NCBI RefSeq assembly: GCF_033547155.1
Contig: NZ_CP137892.1
Coordinates: 4,154,001-4,218,000, forward strand
Direction: 5' to 3'
DNA length: 64,000 nt
Source of the DNA: Pseudomonas benzenivorans
GTDB lineage: Bacteria > Pseudomonadota > Gammaproteobacteria > Pseudomonadales > Pseudomonadaceae
Shown: piece by piece, positions 18,686 to 27,970 of the stretch
Layout: each line of letters opens with the position of its first letter
How positions within the stretch are numbered: the first letter of the stretch is position 1
Translations under genes and position numbers: made by a program
The notes under the pieces: generated by a model
What the model saw: the letters and a program-made list of their open reading frames with translations, nothing else
What the model was told of the DNA's origin: nothing
Database searches by the model: none

Positions 18686-19222
18686 TTAATACGCCACGTC
18701 GAGAAAACCCTGATGCTGAGCCAACGCATGTGGACTGAACACCAGCCAGGGCTGCTCGCGCTGAAAAACGCCGTGGATAAAGGGTTGGATGGAGGCCTCG
18801 AGCGGCGGTAGCTGCTCGGAGAAGGCGTCCACCGGAAAATGCTGCATGCCGAACACTTCGTCGACCGTCAGGCCGGCGAACACGTCCTGGTGGTCGACCA
18901 CCAGCACCCGCCGCTGTTTGCGCAGCGGCGACAGCTCGTTGCCGAAGAAGCCACACAGGTCCATCACCGGCAGCAGGCGGCCACGTACGTTGGCCACGCC
19001 CTTGACCCAGGTCTTGACCCCAGGCAACAGGGTGTAACGCGGCTCGTGCAGGACTTCGCCGACTTCCCCCATGGGCGCGACGAACAGGCGCTCGCCCATG
19101 CGAAAGCCGATGCCGCTCCAGGTCTGCACCGCCGTCTGCTGCAACGGCAGGCCGGCGGCCAGCAATCGACAACGCTGGTCGATTTCCAGGAGGAGTTGAA
19201 AAGGTGTCTGCGCGTCCGACAT
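18686..19222 (-). CDS. pilI: CheW-type adaptor PilI
   Basis: PilI links PilJ to the ChpA kinase and is required for twitching motility in P. aeruginosa. The 178 residues form a CheW domain (FRMGERLFVAPMGEVGEVL, WVKGVANVRGRLLPVMDL, VLVVDHQDVFAGLTVDEV). It lies 45 bases after pilH and 84 bases before pilJ, within the same transcription unit. Confidence 0.95.
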   Translation of the reverse strand: MSDAQTPFQLLLEIDQRCRLLAAGLPLQQTAVQTWSGIGFRMGERLFVAPMGEVGEVLHEPRYTLLPGVKTWVKGVANVRGRLLPVMDLCGFFGNELSPLRKQRRVLVVDHQDVFAGLTVDEVFGMQHFPVDAFSEQLPPLEASIQPFIHGVFQREQPWLVFSPHALAQHQGFLDVAY

Positions 19223-19267
19223 GCCAGCCGTGGCCTTCTTCTTATCTAGTTGCGGACCGGCGCGGCA

Positions 19268-19633
19268 TCAGCCGGCCAATACCGCATTGAGGGTTTTCAG
19301 CAGTGTCTGCTCGTCGACCGGCTTGGTCAGGTAATCCTTCGCGCCCTGGCGCTTGCCCCAGACCTTGTCGGTTTCCTGGTCCTTGGTGGTGACGATGATC
19401 ACCGGGATGTGACTGGTGTCGGCATCCTTGGTCAGCTGACGGGTCGCCTGGAAGCCGTTGAGCCCCGGCATGACGATGTCCATCAGCACCGCGTCGGGCT
19501 TCTCCTGGCGCGCCAGGGCGACGCCATCCGCGCCGTTCTCCGCCTTGAGCACCTGATGCCCGTGCTTTTCCAGCATGGCGGTCAGCTTGTACATCTCGGT
19601 CGGCGAGTCATCAACAATCAGAATTCGAGCCAT
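19268..19633 (-). CDS. pilH: CheY-like response regulator PilH
   Basis: This 121-residue single-domain receiver has the acidic pair in ILIVDDSPTE, the phosphoacceptor Asp in VLMDIVMPG and the Lys in YLTKPVDE. In P. aeruginosa PilH favours pilus retraction or acts as a phosphate sink, counteracting PilG. The start MARILIVDD at 19633 gives the family length; a four-residue extension is possible. It has no output domain. Confidence 0.96.
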   Translation of the reverse strand: MARILIVDDSPTEMYKLTAMLEKHGHQVLKAENGADGVALARQEKPDAVLMDIVMPGLNGFQATRQLTKDADTSHIPVIIVTTKDQETDKVWGKRQGAKDYLTKPVDEQTLLKTLNAVLAG

Positions 19634-19681
19634 GGTGTTTCCCAATACATGAAGAGGCGTCTAGTGCTTGGCAGCTGGACG

Positions 19682-20089
19682 TCAGGAGGCCTGATCCACC
19701 GGGGTAAAGGTCGGCACGTGCGCCTTGATCGCCCCGAGCAGCTCTTCCTTGCTGAAGGGCTTGGTCAGGTACTGATCGGAGCCGACGATGCGTCCCTTGG
19801 CCTTATCGAACAAACCGTCCTTGGAAGACAGCATGATCACCGGCGTGGATTTGAAGGCACTGTTGTTCTTGATCAGGGCGCAGGTCTGATAGCCATCGAG
19901 CCGCGGCATCATGATGTCGACGAAAATGATACTCGGGTGGCTGTCGGCGATCTTTGCCAGGGCATCGAAGCCGTCTACCGCGGTAATCACCTCGCAACCC
20001 ACCTTCTTCAGCAGGGTTTCCGCGGTACGACGAATCGTTTTCGAATCGTCGATCACCATTACCCTCAAACCCTCGGAATGCTGTTCCAT
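19682..20089 (-). CDS. pilG: CheY-like response regulator PilG
   Basis: PilG is the first gene of the operon and the response regulator that promotes pilus extension and, in P. aeruginosa, raises cAMP through CyaB. The 135 residues hold MVIDDSKTIRRTAE, the phosphoacceptor Asp in FVDIMMPRLDG and the Lys in YLTKPFSKEE. The short N-terminal extension (MEQHSEGLRV) is family-typical. The promoter must lie in the 240-base gap shared with the divergent gshB gene. Confidence 0.96.
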   Translation of the reverse strand: MEQHSEGLRVMVIDDSKTIRRTAETLLKKVGCEVITAVDGFDALAKIADSHPSIIFVDIMMPRLDGYQTCALIKNNSAFKSTPVIMLSSKDGLFDKAKGRIVGSDQYLTKPFSKEELLGAIKAHVPTFTPVDQAS

Positions 20090-20329
20090 GTTTGCCCTAC
20101 CATCGCCTCGGTGAGTCGTTATTTTCGCGTTGAATCAGTGCGCCTGAGACCCTGCCACCGATGGGCTGCAACCCAATCGTCGGGCCTTTTTAGCACACTC
20201 TCCCCATGCAAGCCACAAGCCACGGAAGGCCGAGGTTTCCCCCTTGACCGCCCGCCAAGTCGGCGCCACCCTGGCGCCACACGCTAGTCTCTGCGCCCCT
20301 GCGCTACCGCCTTTCACGGAGAATCCCCC

Positions 20330-21292
20330 ATGAGCGTTCGCCTCGGCATAGTCATGGACCCCATCACGCAAATTGCCTTCAAGAAGGACAGTTCGCTGGC
20401 CATGCTGCTGGCCGCGCAAATGCGCGGCTGGTCCCTCTTCTATATGGAGCAGCGCGACCTCTACCTCGCTCAAGGTCAGGCCCGTGGCCGCCTGCGCTCG
20501 CTCCAGGTGTTCGACGATCCCCAGCGCTGGTTCGAACTGGGCGCCGAGCAGGATCTGCCGCTCGGCGAACTGGACGTGATCCTGATGCGCAAGGACCCGC
20601 CCTTCGACAATGAGTTTCTCTACGCCACCCACCTGCTGGAACAGGCCGAACGGGACGGCGTGCTGGTGGTCAACCGCCCGCAGAGTCTGCGCGACTGCAA
20701 CGAGAAGCTGTTCGCCACCCAATTCCCCCAATACACGCCGCCGACCCTGGTCAGCCGCAGACCCGACATTCTGCGCGACTTTGCCAAAGAGCAGCGTGAC
20801 ATCATTCTCAAACCCCTCGATGGCATGGGCGGATCGATGATCTTTCGCCACCGCGAGGGCGACCCCAACCTCTCGGTGATCCTCGAGACCCTCACCGCCC
20901 ACGGCCAGCAGCAGATCATGGTGCAGCGTTACCTGCCGGCCATCAGCGCAGGCGACAAGCGCATCCTGATGATCGACGGCGAAGCCGTGCCCTACTGCCT
21001 GGCGCGCATCCCGTCCCAGGGCGAGACCCGTGGCAACCTGGCCGCCGGCGGCCGTGGCGAAGCCCGTCCGCTCAGCGAGCGCGACCGCGAGATCGCCGCC
21101 GGGGTCGGCCCGACCCTGCGCGAGAAGGGCCTGCTGTTCGTCGGCCTGGACGTGATCGGCGACCACCTGACCGAGATCAACGTGACCAGCCCGACCTGCA
21201 TCCGCGAGATCGATGCGGCCTTCGACACCCGCATCGCCGAACGCCTGATGGACAAGATCGCCGAGAAGCTCAATGCGCGCAGTGCTTCATAG
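20330..21292 (+). CDS. gshB: Glutathione synthetase
   Basis: GshB joins gamma-glutamylcysteine and glycine with ATP to make glutathione. The 320-residue ATP-grasp enzyme begins MSVRLGIVMDPI. Motifs include VNRPQSLRDCNEKL, IILKPLDGMGGSMIF (the glycine-rich ATP loop), AGDKRILMIDGE, GNLAAGG and the metal site EINVTSPTC near the C terminus. It is divergent from pilG, in the same arrangement as in P. aeruginosa. Confidence 0.96.
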   Translation: MSVRLGIVMDPITQIAFKKDSSLAMLLAAQMRGWSLFYMEQRDLYLAQGQARGRLRSLQVFDDPQRWFELGAEQDLPLGELDVILMRKDPPFDNEFLYATHLLEQAERDGVLVVNRPQSLRDCNEKLFATQFPQYTPPTLVSRRPDILRDFAKEQRDIILKPLDGMGGSMIFRHREGDPNLSVILETLTAHGQQQIMVQRYLPAISAGDKRILMIDGEAVPYCLARIPSQGETRGNLAAGGRGEARPLSERDREIAAGVGPTLREKGLLFVGLDVIGDHLTEINVTSPTCIREIDAAFDTRIAERLMDKIAEKLNARSAS

Positions 21293-21348
21293 ACTTTTGC
21301 CCGCCCCCTCGGCAGACTGCGCGGCAACCTGAACCGACCCGAATCGCG

Positions 21349-22245
21349 ATGACCGCAGCCGCCCGCCCAACCGCAACCCCAGCCGCCGGCGTCCGCCCGG
21401 CGGATCGCCTGGGGTTCACCCTGTTCCTCGCCACCGCGCTACATGCCGCCCTGATCCTCGGCCTGGGCTTCTCCCTGGCCGAACCCAACCAGATCAGCAA
21501 GACCCTGGAAGTCACCCTGTCGACCTTCAAGAGCGAGGAGCAGCCCAAGGAGGCGGACTTCCTCGCCCAGCACGACCAGCTGGGCAGCGGCACCCTGGAG
21601 CACAAGGCGGCGCCCAAGACCACCGAACAGGCGCTGTTCCAGGACACCCAGGTCAAGCGCGTGACCCCGCCCGCCGCACCCCAGCCACCCGCGGCCCGCC
21701 AGGAGGCGCCGAAGGCGGCGGTCGCCACCCGCACCCCGCAACAGCAGAAGACCCCGGTCAAGCGCGAGGAGAGCAAACCGACGCCCCAGGCCCGCCCGGC
21801 GCCGGTGTTCGACAGCGCGCAGCTGTCGGCGGAGATCGCCAGCCTGGAGGCCGAACTGGCCCAGGACATCCAGCAGTACGCCAAGCGCCCGAAGATCCAC
21901 CGCCTCAACGCCGCCTCGACCATGCGCGACAAGGGTGCCTGGTACAAGGACGAGTGGCGCAAGAAGGTCGAGCGCATCGGCAACCTCAACTACCCGGACG
22001 ACGCCCGCCGCCGGCAGATCTACGGCAGCCTGCGCCTGCTGGTATCGATCAACCGCGACGGCACCCTCTACGAGGTGCAGGTGCTGGAGTCCTCCGGCCA
22101 ACGCGTGCTCGACCAGGCGGCCCTGCGCATCGTCCGCCTGGCCGCCCCCTTCGCCCCCTTCACCGGCGATCTGGCGGATGTCGACCGCCTGGAGATCATC
22201 CGCACCTGGCGCTTCGAACGGGGCGACCGACTGTCGAGCAACTGA
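21349..22245 (+). CDS. tonB3: TonB-family energy transducer TonB3
   Basis: TonB proteins pass proton-motive energy from ExbBD to outer-membrane receptors. This 298-residue protein has one N-terminal membrane anchor (about residues 24-43), a Pro/Lys/Gln-rich periplasmic spacer, and a C-terminal TonB domain (YPDDARRRQIYGSLRLLV to IIRTWRFERG). No exbBD is near. The gshB-tonB3-algH position matches P. aeruginosa tonB3, whose loss impairs twitching motility and pilus assembly, which fits its nearness to the pil-chp cluster. Confidence 0.9.
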   Translation: MTAAARPTATPAAGVRPADRLGFTLFLATALHAALILGLGFSLAEPNQISKTLEVTLSTFKSEEQPKEADFLAQHDQLGSGTLEHKAAPKTTEQALFQDTQVKRVTPPAAPQPPAARQEAPKAAVATRTPQQQKTPVKREESKPTPQARPAPVFDSAQLSAEIASLEAELAQDIQQYAKRPKIHRLNAASTMRDKGAWYKDEWRKKVERIGNLNYPDDARRRQIYGSLRLLVSINRDGTLYEVQVLESSGQRVLDQAALRIVRLAAPFAPFTGDLADVDRLEIIRTWRFERGDRLSSN

Positions 22246-22292
22246 GTCGCGCCCGCGCCCCCGGTTAGCCTTTTAGCTTCCAGCCATCGGCC

Positions 22293-22306
22293 GCAGGCTT
22301 TAAGCT
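22293..22306 (+). promoter_or_regulatory. Promoter-like element directly upstream of algH
   Basis: GCAGGCTTTAAGCT, identical to the element before rsmE, ends seven bases before the algH ATG. If its TAAGCT is the -10 hexamer, the start point falls on the ATG itself. The region also has an inverted pair GTTAGC (22264-22269) and GCTAAC (22304-22309). Confidence 0.4.
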
Positions 22307-22313
22307 AACGCGC

Positions 22314-22883
22314 ATGAAAGACGCCAGCCCGAGCTTCCTCAAGCACCACTTCCTGATCGCCATGCCGCACATGGCCGATCCGCAATTCGCACACACGGTC
22401 ACCTACCTGGTCGAGCACAACGAACAGGGCGCCATGGGCCTGGTCATCAACCGCCCCAACGGCCTCAACCTGGCCGACGTGCTCGAGCAGCTGCGCCCGG
22501 ACAGCGAGCCGCCGGCGCTCTGCCAGGCCCTGCCGATCTTCTCCGGCGGCCCGGTGCAGACCGACCGCGGCTTCGTCCTGCACCCGGCCGGCCTGCAGTT
22601 CCAGGCCACCCTGGAGCTCGGCGAACTGGGCCTGTCCACCTCCCAGGACGTGCTGTTCGCCATCGCCGACGGCAGCGGCCCGGACAAGTACCTGATCGCC
22701 CTCGGCTATGCCGGCTGGGAAGCCGGCCAGCTGGAGGCCGAGCTGGCCGACAACGCCTGGCTGACCTGCCCGGCCGACAACACCATCCTCTTCGACCTGC
22801 CCTTCGACCAGCGCCTGAATGCGGCGGCGGCACGCCTGGGCGTCGACCTCAGCCTGCTCACCTCGCAAGCCGGCCACGCCTGA
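22314..22883 (+). CDS. algH: AlgH/YqgE family protein (UPF0301)
   Basis: This is a 189-residue member of the YqgE/AlgH family, conserved upstream of ruvX. In P. aeruginosa AlgH was named as an alginate regulator; its biochemical role is unknown. Motifs are [30 protein letters not shown] and [12 protein letters not shown]. The N terminus [14 protein letters not shown] agrees with family starts, yet there is no Shine-Dalgarno sequence before it, only a -10-like element. Its stop overlaps the ruvX start by one base. Confidence 0.94.
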   Translation: MKDASPSFLKHHFLIAMPHMADPQFAHTVTYLVEHNEQGAMGLVINRPNGLNLADVLEQLRPDSEPPALCQALPIFSGGPVQTDRGFVLHPAGLQFQATLELGELGLSTSQDVLFAIADGSGPDKYLIALGYAGWEAGQLEAELADNAWLTCPADNTILFDLPFDQRLNAAAARLGVDLSLLTSQAGHA

Positions 22884-23326
22884 TGAGCGAGCCCCGCGCC
22901 AAGCCGCTGCGCCTGCTGCTCGGCTTCGACTACGGCAGCAAGCAAATCGGCGTCGCCGTGGGCCAGGCCATCACCGGCCAGGCCCGCGAACTGTGCGTGC
23001 TCAAGGCGCAGAACGGCGTGCCGGACTGGCAGAAGGTCGAGGCGCTGCTGCGCGAGTGGCAGCCGGATGCCCTGGTGGTCGGCCTGCCGCTGAATATGGA
23101 CGGCACGCCGAGCGAGATGAGCGCCCGCGCGGAGAAGTTCGCCCGCCGCCTCAATGGTCGTTTCAACCTGCAGGTCTTCACCCACGACGAACGCCTGACC
23201 ACCTATGCCGCCAAGGGCGAACGCCTGCTGCAGGGGCAGAGCGGCGGCTACCGCGAACGCCCGGTCGACGCCCTGGCCGCGGCGCTGCTGCTCGAAGGCT
23301 GGCTGGCCGAACACCTCCCGGACTGA
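22883..23326 (+). CDS. ruvX: Holliday junction resolvase-like protein RuvX/YqgF
   Basis: This 147-residue RNase H-fold protein has [15 protein letters not shown] at the N terminus, [15 protein letters not shown] in the middle, [12 protein letters not shown] and a C-terminal [14 protein letters not shown] with the acidic active-site residue. The family is proposed to process Holliday junctions or to mature the 16S rRNA 5' end. Its ATG overlaps the algH stop (TGATG), so translation is coupled. Confidence 0.94.
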   Translation: MSEPRAKPLRLLLGFDYGSKQIGVAVGQAITGQARELCVLKAQNGVPDWQKVEALLREWQPDALVVGLPLNMDGTPSEMSARAEKFARRLNGRFNLQVFTHDERLTTYAAKGERLLQGQSGGYRERPVDALAAALLLEGWLAEHLPD

Positions 23327-23355
23327 GTCACGGCCGGGCCCACAAGGAACTTGCG

Positions 23356-23862
23356 ATGAACCTACCCAACCCCGCCGAATTGCTGCCGCAGATGGCCGGC
23401 GCCCTGCTCGAGTACCTCAACCAGCGACAGATCGCCGCGCCGCGCTTTATCGGCATCCGCACCGGCGGCGTCTGGGTCGCCCAGGCCCTGCTCGACACCC
23501 TCGGCAGCCGCGAGCCACTGGGCATCCTCGACGTGTCCTTCTACCGCGACGACTTCACCCAGAGCGGCCTGCACCCGCAGGTCAAGCCCTCGGAACTGCC
23601 GTTCGAGATCGAAGGCCAGCATCTGGTGCTGATCGACGACGTGCTGATGAGTGGCCGCACCATCCGCGCCGCGCTCAACGAGCTGTTCGACTACGGTCGC
23701 CCGGCCAGCGTGACCCTGGTGAGCCTGCTCGACCTGGGCGCCCGCGAGCTGCCGGTACGTCCCGACGTGGTCGGCGCCACCCTGTCGTTGGCCGCCGATC
23801 AGCGGGTAAAATTGTCCGGCCCTACGCCGCTCACCCTCGAACTCCAGACGCTCGCCAACTGA
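23356..23862 (+). CDS. pyrR: PyrR pyrimidine regulator / uracil phosphoribosyltransferase
   Basis: PyrR is a bifunctional PRPP-binding protein that adjusts pyrimidine gene expression. The 168-residue protein shows the PRPP loop [18 protein letters not shown] and an N-terminal [12 protein letters not shown]. The ATG at 23356 follows AAGGA. The gene precedes pyrB by 11 bases, so in this group it probably regulates the pyrB-pyrC' genes behind it. No attenuator hairpin was recognised in the 29-base gap before it. Confidence 0.94.
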   Translation: MNLPNPAELLPQMAGALLEYLNQRQIAAPRFIGIRTGGVWVAQALLDTLGSREPLGILDVSFYRDDFTQSGLHPQVKPSELPFEIEGQHLVLIDDVLMSGRTIRAALNELFDYGRPASVTLVSLLDLGARELPVRPDVVGATLSLAADQRVKLSGPTPLTLELQTLAN

Positions 23863-23873
23863 GACTCCCCGCG

Positions 23874-24878
23874 ATGACGCCGATTGATGCCCAGCGCCCG
23901 CTGCAGCTGAACGACCAAGGTCAGCTGCGCCACTTCCTCTCGCTCGACGGCCTGCCCCGCGAGCTGCTGACGGAGATCCTCGACACCGCCGACTCCTTCC
24001 TCGAGGTCGGCGCCCGCGCGGTGAAGAAGGTCCCGCTGCTGCGCGGCAAGACCGTGTGCAACGTGTTCTTCGAGAACTCCACGCGCACCCGCACCACCTT
24101 CGAGCTGGCCGCCCAGCGCCTGTCCGCCGACGTCATCAGCCTCAACGTATCGACCAGCTCGACCAGCAAGGGCGAGACCCTGTTCGACACCCTGCGCAAC
24201 CTCGAGGCCATGGCCGCCGACATGTTCGTGGTGCGCCACAGCGACTCCGGCGCGGCCCACTTCATCGCCGAGCACGTCTGCCCGGACGTGGCCATCATCA
24301 ACGGCGGCGACGGCCGCCACGCCCACCCGACCCAGGGCATGCTCGACATGCTGACCATCCGCCGCCACAAGGGCGGCTTCGAGAATCTCTCGGTGGCCAT
24401 AGTCGGCGACGTCCTGCACTCGCGGGTGGCCCGCTCCAACATGCTGGCCTTGAAGACCCTGGGTTGCCCGGACATCCGCGTGATCGCACCGAAGACCCTG
24501 CTGCCGGTCGGCATCGAACAGTACGGCGTCAGCGTCTACAGCGACATGGCCGCCGGGCTCAAGGATGTCGACGTGGTGATCATGCTGCGCCTGCAGCGCG
24601 AGCGCATGCAGGGCGGCCTGCTGCCCAGCGAGGGCGAGTTCTACCGCCTGTTCGGCCTGACCGAGCAGCGCCTGGCGCTGGCCAGGCCGGATGCCCTGGT
24701 GATGCACCCCGGGCCGATCAACCGCGGCGTGGAGATCGAGTCGGCGGTGGCCGACGGCCCGCAGTCGGTGATCCTCAATCAGGTCACCTACGGCATCGCC
24801 ATCCGCATGGCCGTGCTGTCCATGGCCATGAGCGGGCAGACCGCCCAGCGCCAACTCAACTCCGAGGAGCCCAACTGA
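23874..24878 (+). CDS. pyrB: Aspartate carbamoyltransferase catalytic subunit
   Basis: PyrB condenses carbamoyl phosphate and aspartate in the committed step of UMP synthesis. The 334-residue protein has the carbamoyl-phosphate loop [13 protein letters not shown] (residues 65-77), the [11 protein letters not shown] loop, [16 protein letters not shown] and [12 protein letters not shown]. Length and N-terminal extension match class A ATCases of Pseudomonas, which form a dodecamer with the inactive dihydroorotase homologue PyrC' encoded next. Start and stop overlap pyrC' by one base. Confidence 0.96.
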   Translation: MTPIDAQRPLQLNDQGQLRHFLSLDGLPRELLTEILDTADSFLEVGARAVKKVPLLRGKTVCNVFFENSTRTRTTFELAAQRLSADVISLNVSTSSTSKGETLFDTLRNLEAMAADMFVVRHSDSGAAHFIAEHVCPDVAIINGGDGRHAHPTQGMLDMLTIRRHKGGFENLSVAIVGDVLHSRVARSNMLALKTLGCPDIRVIAPKTLLPVGIEQYGVSVYSDMAAGLKDVDVVIMLRLQRERMQGGLLPSEGEFYRLFGLTEQRLALARPDALVMHPGPINRGVEIESAVADGPQSVILNQVTYGIAIRMAVLSMAMSGQTAQRQLNSEEPN

Positions 24879-26149
24879 TGCGTACCGCGATCCTCGGCGC
24901 CCGCGTCATCGACCCGAGCAGCGCCTTCGACCAGCCGGCCGACCTCTATATCGAAGACGGCAAGCTGGTCGGCATCGGCCAGGCACCGAGCGCCTTCGAG
25001 GCCGAGCAGACCCTGGACGCCCAGGGCCTGATCGCCGCCCCCGGCCTGGTCGATCTGTCCGTGGCCCTGCGCGAGCCGGGCTACAGCCGCAAGGGCAGCA
25101 TCGCCAGCGAGACCCTGGCCGCCGCCGCCGGCGGCGTCACCAGCCTGTGCTGCCCGCCCCTCACCAAGCCGGTGCTGGACACCTCGGCGGTGGCCGAGCT
25201 AATCCTCGACCGCGCCCGCGAAGCCGGTCACACCAAGGTCTTCCCCATCGGTGCCCTGAGCAAGAATCTCGCCGGCGAACAGCTTGCAGAGCTGGTGGCG
25301 CTGCGCGACGCCGGCTGCGTGGCCTTCGGCAACGGCCTGGACAACTTCCGCAGCAGCCGCACCCTGCGCCGCGCCCTGGAATACGCCGCCACCTTCGACC
25401 TGACGGTGATCTTCCACTCCCAGGACCACGACCTGGCCGAAGGCGGCCTGGCCCACGAAGGCCCCACCGCCAGCTTCCTCGGCCTGCCCGGCATCCCCGA
25501 GACCGCCGAGACCGTGGCCCTGGCCCGCGACCTGCTGCTGGTCGAGCAGACCGGCGTGCGCGCCCACTTCAGCCAGCTGACCAGCGCCCGCGGCGCCGAG
25601 CTGATCGCCGACGCCCAGGCCCGCGGCCTGCCGGTCACGGCCGACGTCGCCCTGTACCAGCTGATCCTCACCGACGAGGCCCTCGCCGGCTTCTCCAGCC
25701 TCTACCATGTGCAGCCGCCGCTGCGCACCCGCCGCGACCGCGACGGCCTGCGCGAGGCGGTGAAGAGCGGCGTGATCCAGGCGATTGCCAGCCATCACCA
25801 GCCCCACGAGCGGGATGCCAAGCTGGCCCCCTTCGGCGCCACCGAGCCGGGCATCAGCAGCGTGCAGCTGTTGCTGCCCCTGGCCCTGACCCTGGTCCAG
25901 GACGGCTTGCTGGATCTGCCCACGCTGCTCGCCCGCCTCGGTGCCGGCCCGGCCGACGCCCTGCGCCTGCCGGCGGGCCGCCTGGCGGTGGGCGCCCCCG
26001 CCGATCTGCTGCTGTTCGATCCGCAAGCCTCGACCCTGGCCGGCGAGACCTGGTATTCCAAGGGCGGCAACTGCCCCTTCACCGGCCACTGCCTGCCTGG
26101 CGCGGTGCGCTACACCCTGGTCGACGGGCACATCAGCTACCAGGCGTAA
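24878..26149 (+). CDS. pyrC': Non-catalytic dihydroorotase-like subunit of ATCase (PyrC')
   Basis: This 423-residue dihydroorotase homologue lacks the metal site: the HxH before REPG is replaced (DLSVALREPG), and the late catalytic Asp of DHAPH is missing (ASHHQPH). In P. putida and P. aeruginosa such PyrC' proteins are structural and are needed to assemble active ATCase with PyrB. The one-base overlap with pyrB supports stoichiometric synthesis. Active dihydroorotase must be encoded elsewhere. Confidence 0.94.
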   Translation: MRTAILGARVIDPSSAFDQPADLYIEDGKLVGIGQAPSAFEAEQTLDAQGLIAAPGLVDLSVALREPGYSRKGSIASETLAAAAGGVTSLCCPPLTKPVLDTSAVAELILDRAREAGHTKVFPIGALSKNLAGEQLAELVALRDAGCVAFGNGLDNFRSSRTLRRALEYAATFDLTVIFHSQDHDLAEGGLAHEGPTASFLGLPGIPETAETVALARDLLLVEQTGVRAHFSQLTSARGAELIADAQARGLPVTADVALYQLILTDEALAGFSSLYHVQPPLRTRRDRDGLREAVKSGVIQAIASHHQPHERDAKLAPFGATEPGISSVQLLLPLALTLVQDGLLDLPTLLARLGAGPADALRLPAGRLAVGAPADLLLFDPQASTLAGETWYSKGGNCPFTGHCLPGAVRYTLVDGHISYQA

Positions 26150-26157
26150 GCACTCGA

Positions 26158-26201
26158 CCACAAACAACAAGCCCGCCTCATGGCGGGCTTGTTGTTTGTG
26201 G
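26158..26201. terminator. 20-bp perfect hairpin after pyrC'
   Basis: A perfect 20-bp stem with a TCAT loop contains AAGCCCGCC/GGCGGGCTT followed by GTTGTTTGTGG. It sits between convergent pyrC' and the TM2 gene and can serve both. Its T-rich stretch is interrupted by G. Confidence 0.8.
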
Positions 26202-26207
26202 AAGGAG

Positions 26208-26609
26208 TCAGCCTCGCTCGGCGTTTCTCAACGAGATCTGCGTGTTCAGGGTCCAGAAGTCGTAGAGCACGCCGACCAGGAACAGGCCGCCGGTGAACAG
26301 GTAGAGGATGCCGGTGAGCCACTTGCCCTGGTACATGCGATGCACGCCGAACACGCCGAGGAAGGTCAGCAGGATCCAGGCGAGGTTGTAGTCGACGTCT
26401 CCGGCGGTGAAGCGCAGATCGGCCTCGCGGTCCATGGCCGGGATCAGGAACAGGTCGATGATCCAGCCGATAAACAGCAGGCCCAGGGTGAAGAACCAGA
26501 TGGTGCCGGTCACCGGCTTGCCGTAATAGAAGCGATGGGAACCGAGGAAGCCGAATATCCACAACAGATAGCCGATGACCTTGCTATGGGTGTCCTGTCT
26601 TACGTCCAT
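26208..26609 (-). CDS. TM2-domain membrane protein
   Basis: This 133-residue protein has about four hydrophobic segments and two TM2-like repeats: GFLGSHRFYYGKPVTGTIWFF in the first half and GVFGVHRMYQGKWLTGILYLF in the second, each with the family GxxGxHRxY motif. The function of TM2 proteins in bacteria is unknown. It begins about 100 bases past the pilU stop on the same strand, but a terminator lies between, so it is probably transcribed separately. Confidence 0.88.
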   Translation of the reverse strand: MDVRQDTHSKVIGYLLWIFGFLGSHRFYYGKPVTGTIWFFTLGLLFIGWIIDLFLIPAMDREADLRFTAGDVDYNLAWILLTFLGVFGVHRMYQGKWLTGILYLFTGGLFLVGVLYDFWTLNTQISLRNAERG

Positions 26610-26677
26610 GCCGTGCTCCTGTGTTGCGGGCTACTGCGGATGGGCCGACTCTCCGCTTGCGGGGCCGCCCGATAAAA

Positions 26678-26695
26678 AGCCCGCGGGTGCGGGCT
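26678..26695 (-). terminator. Terminator after pilU
   Basis: AGCCCGC-GGGT-GCGGGCT forms a 7-bp stem followed on the minus strand by TTTTTATC, 18 bases past the pilU stop. Confidence 0.75.
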
Positions 26696-26713
26696 GTCTA
26701 TGTTGCAAACGGC

Positions 26714-27859
26714 TCAGCGGAAACGCCGCCCCGGGTCTTCCGGTGTGGTCTCCAGGGACAGGCCCTCGCTCAGCTGGGCCAGGTGATCGCCGTCGCTTTC
26801 CGAGCCGAGCTTGATCATCAGGCGCAGGTCGTTGGCCGAGTCGGCGTACAGCAGCGCATCCTCGTAGGTGATCTCGCCCTGGCTGTAGAGGGCATAGAGC
26901 GCCTGGTCGAAGGTCTGCATGCCCTGTTCGGTGGAGCGCTTCATCAGACCCTTGAGCTCGTGCACCTCGCCCTTGCGGATCAGGTCGGCCGCCAGCGGGG
27001 TGTTGATCAACACCTCGATCACCGCCCGCCGCCCCTTGCCATCCGGGGTCGGCACCAGTTGCTGGGCGACGATGGCCTTGAGGTTGAGCGACAGGTCCAT
27101 CCACACCTGGTTCTGCCGGTCGGCGGGGAAGAAGTTGATGATCCGGTCCAGCGCCTGGTTGGCGTTGTTGGCGTGCAGGGTGGCCAGGCACAGGTGGCCG
27201 GTCTCGGCGAAGGCCACGGCGTGATCCATGGTCTCGCGGGTGCGCACCTCGCCGATCAGGATCACGTCCGGGGCCTGGCGCAGGGTGTTCTTCAGCGCCA
27301 CCTCGTAGGACTCGGTGTCGATCCCGACCTCGCGCTGGGTGACGATGCAGTTCTGGTGCTGGTGGATGTATTCGATCGGGTCTTCGATGGAGATGATGTG
27401 GCCGCTGCTGTTCTTGTTGCGGTAGCCGATCATCGCCGCCAGGGAAGTCGACTTGCCGGTGCCGGTGGCGCCGACGAACAGCACCAGGCCGCGCTTGGTC
27501 AGCGCCAGCTTCTTGAGCACCTCCGGCAGCTTGAGGTCATCCAGGGTCGGGATGTTGGTCTCGATGCGGCGCAGCACCATGCCCGCCAGGTTGCGCTGGT
27601 AGAAGGCGCTGACGCGGAAACGCCCCACGCCGCGGGCGCTGATGGCGAAGTTGCATTCGTGATTCTCGGCGAACTCCCGGCGCTGCTGCTCGTTCATCAC
27701 CGCGTACACGGTTTCCCGGGTCTGCTCCGGCGACATCGGGTTCTTGGTGACCGGCATGATCTTGCCGTTGACCTTCATGGACGGTGGCACCCCGGCGGTG
27801 ATGAACAGGTCCGAGCCGCCCTTCTCCACCATCAGGCGCAGCAGTTTTTCGAATTCCAT
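26714..27859 (-). CDS. pilU: Type IV pilus retraction accessory ATPase PilU
   Basis: PilU is a hexameric PilT-like ATPase that assists pilus retraction under load. The 381-residue protein has the Walker A GATGTGKSTS (130-139), an Asp box ISIEDPIEYIHQH, Walker B VILIGEVRTRETM and the His box GHLCLATLHANN. The C-terminal ~40 residues extend beyond PilT and are typical of PilU. It lies 111 bases after pilT on the same strand. Confidence 0.96.
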   Translation of the reverse strand: MEFEKLLRLMVEKGGSDLFITAGVPPSMKVNGKIMPVTKNPMSPEQTRETVYAVMNEQQRREFAENHECNFAISARGVGRFRVSAFYQRNLAGMVLRRIETNIPTLDDLKLPEVLKKLALTKRGLVLFVGATGTGKSTSLAAMIGYRNKNSSGHIISIEDPIEYIHQHQNCIVTQREVGIDTESYEVALKNTLRQAPDVILIGEVRTRETMDHAVAFAETGHLCLATLHANNANQALDRIINFFPADRQNQVWMDLSLNLKAIVAQQLVPTPDGKGRRAVIEVLINTPLAADLIRKGEVHELKGLMKRSTEQGMQTFDQALYALYSQGEITYEDALLYADSANDLRLMIKLGSESDGDHLAQLSEGLSLETTPEDPGRRFR

Positions 27860-27970
27860 GCGTTGTCTCGCCCATCTGCATCACGCGCCTAAGCAAAGAC
27901 CAGTCGCCGAAGCGCGCGAACCGTCGCTGGCCGATCCCCGTGCACCAGGCGGCACACGGAAACAGTGTTG

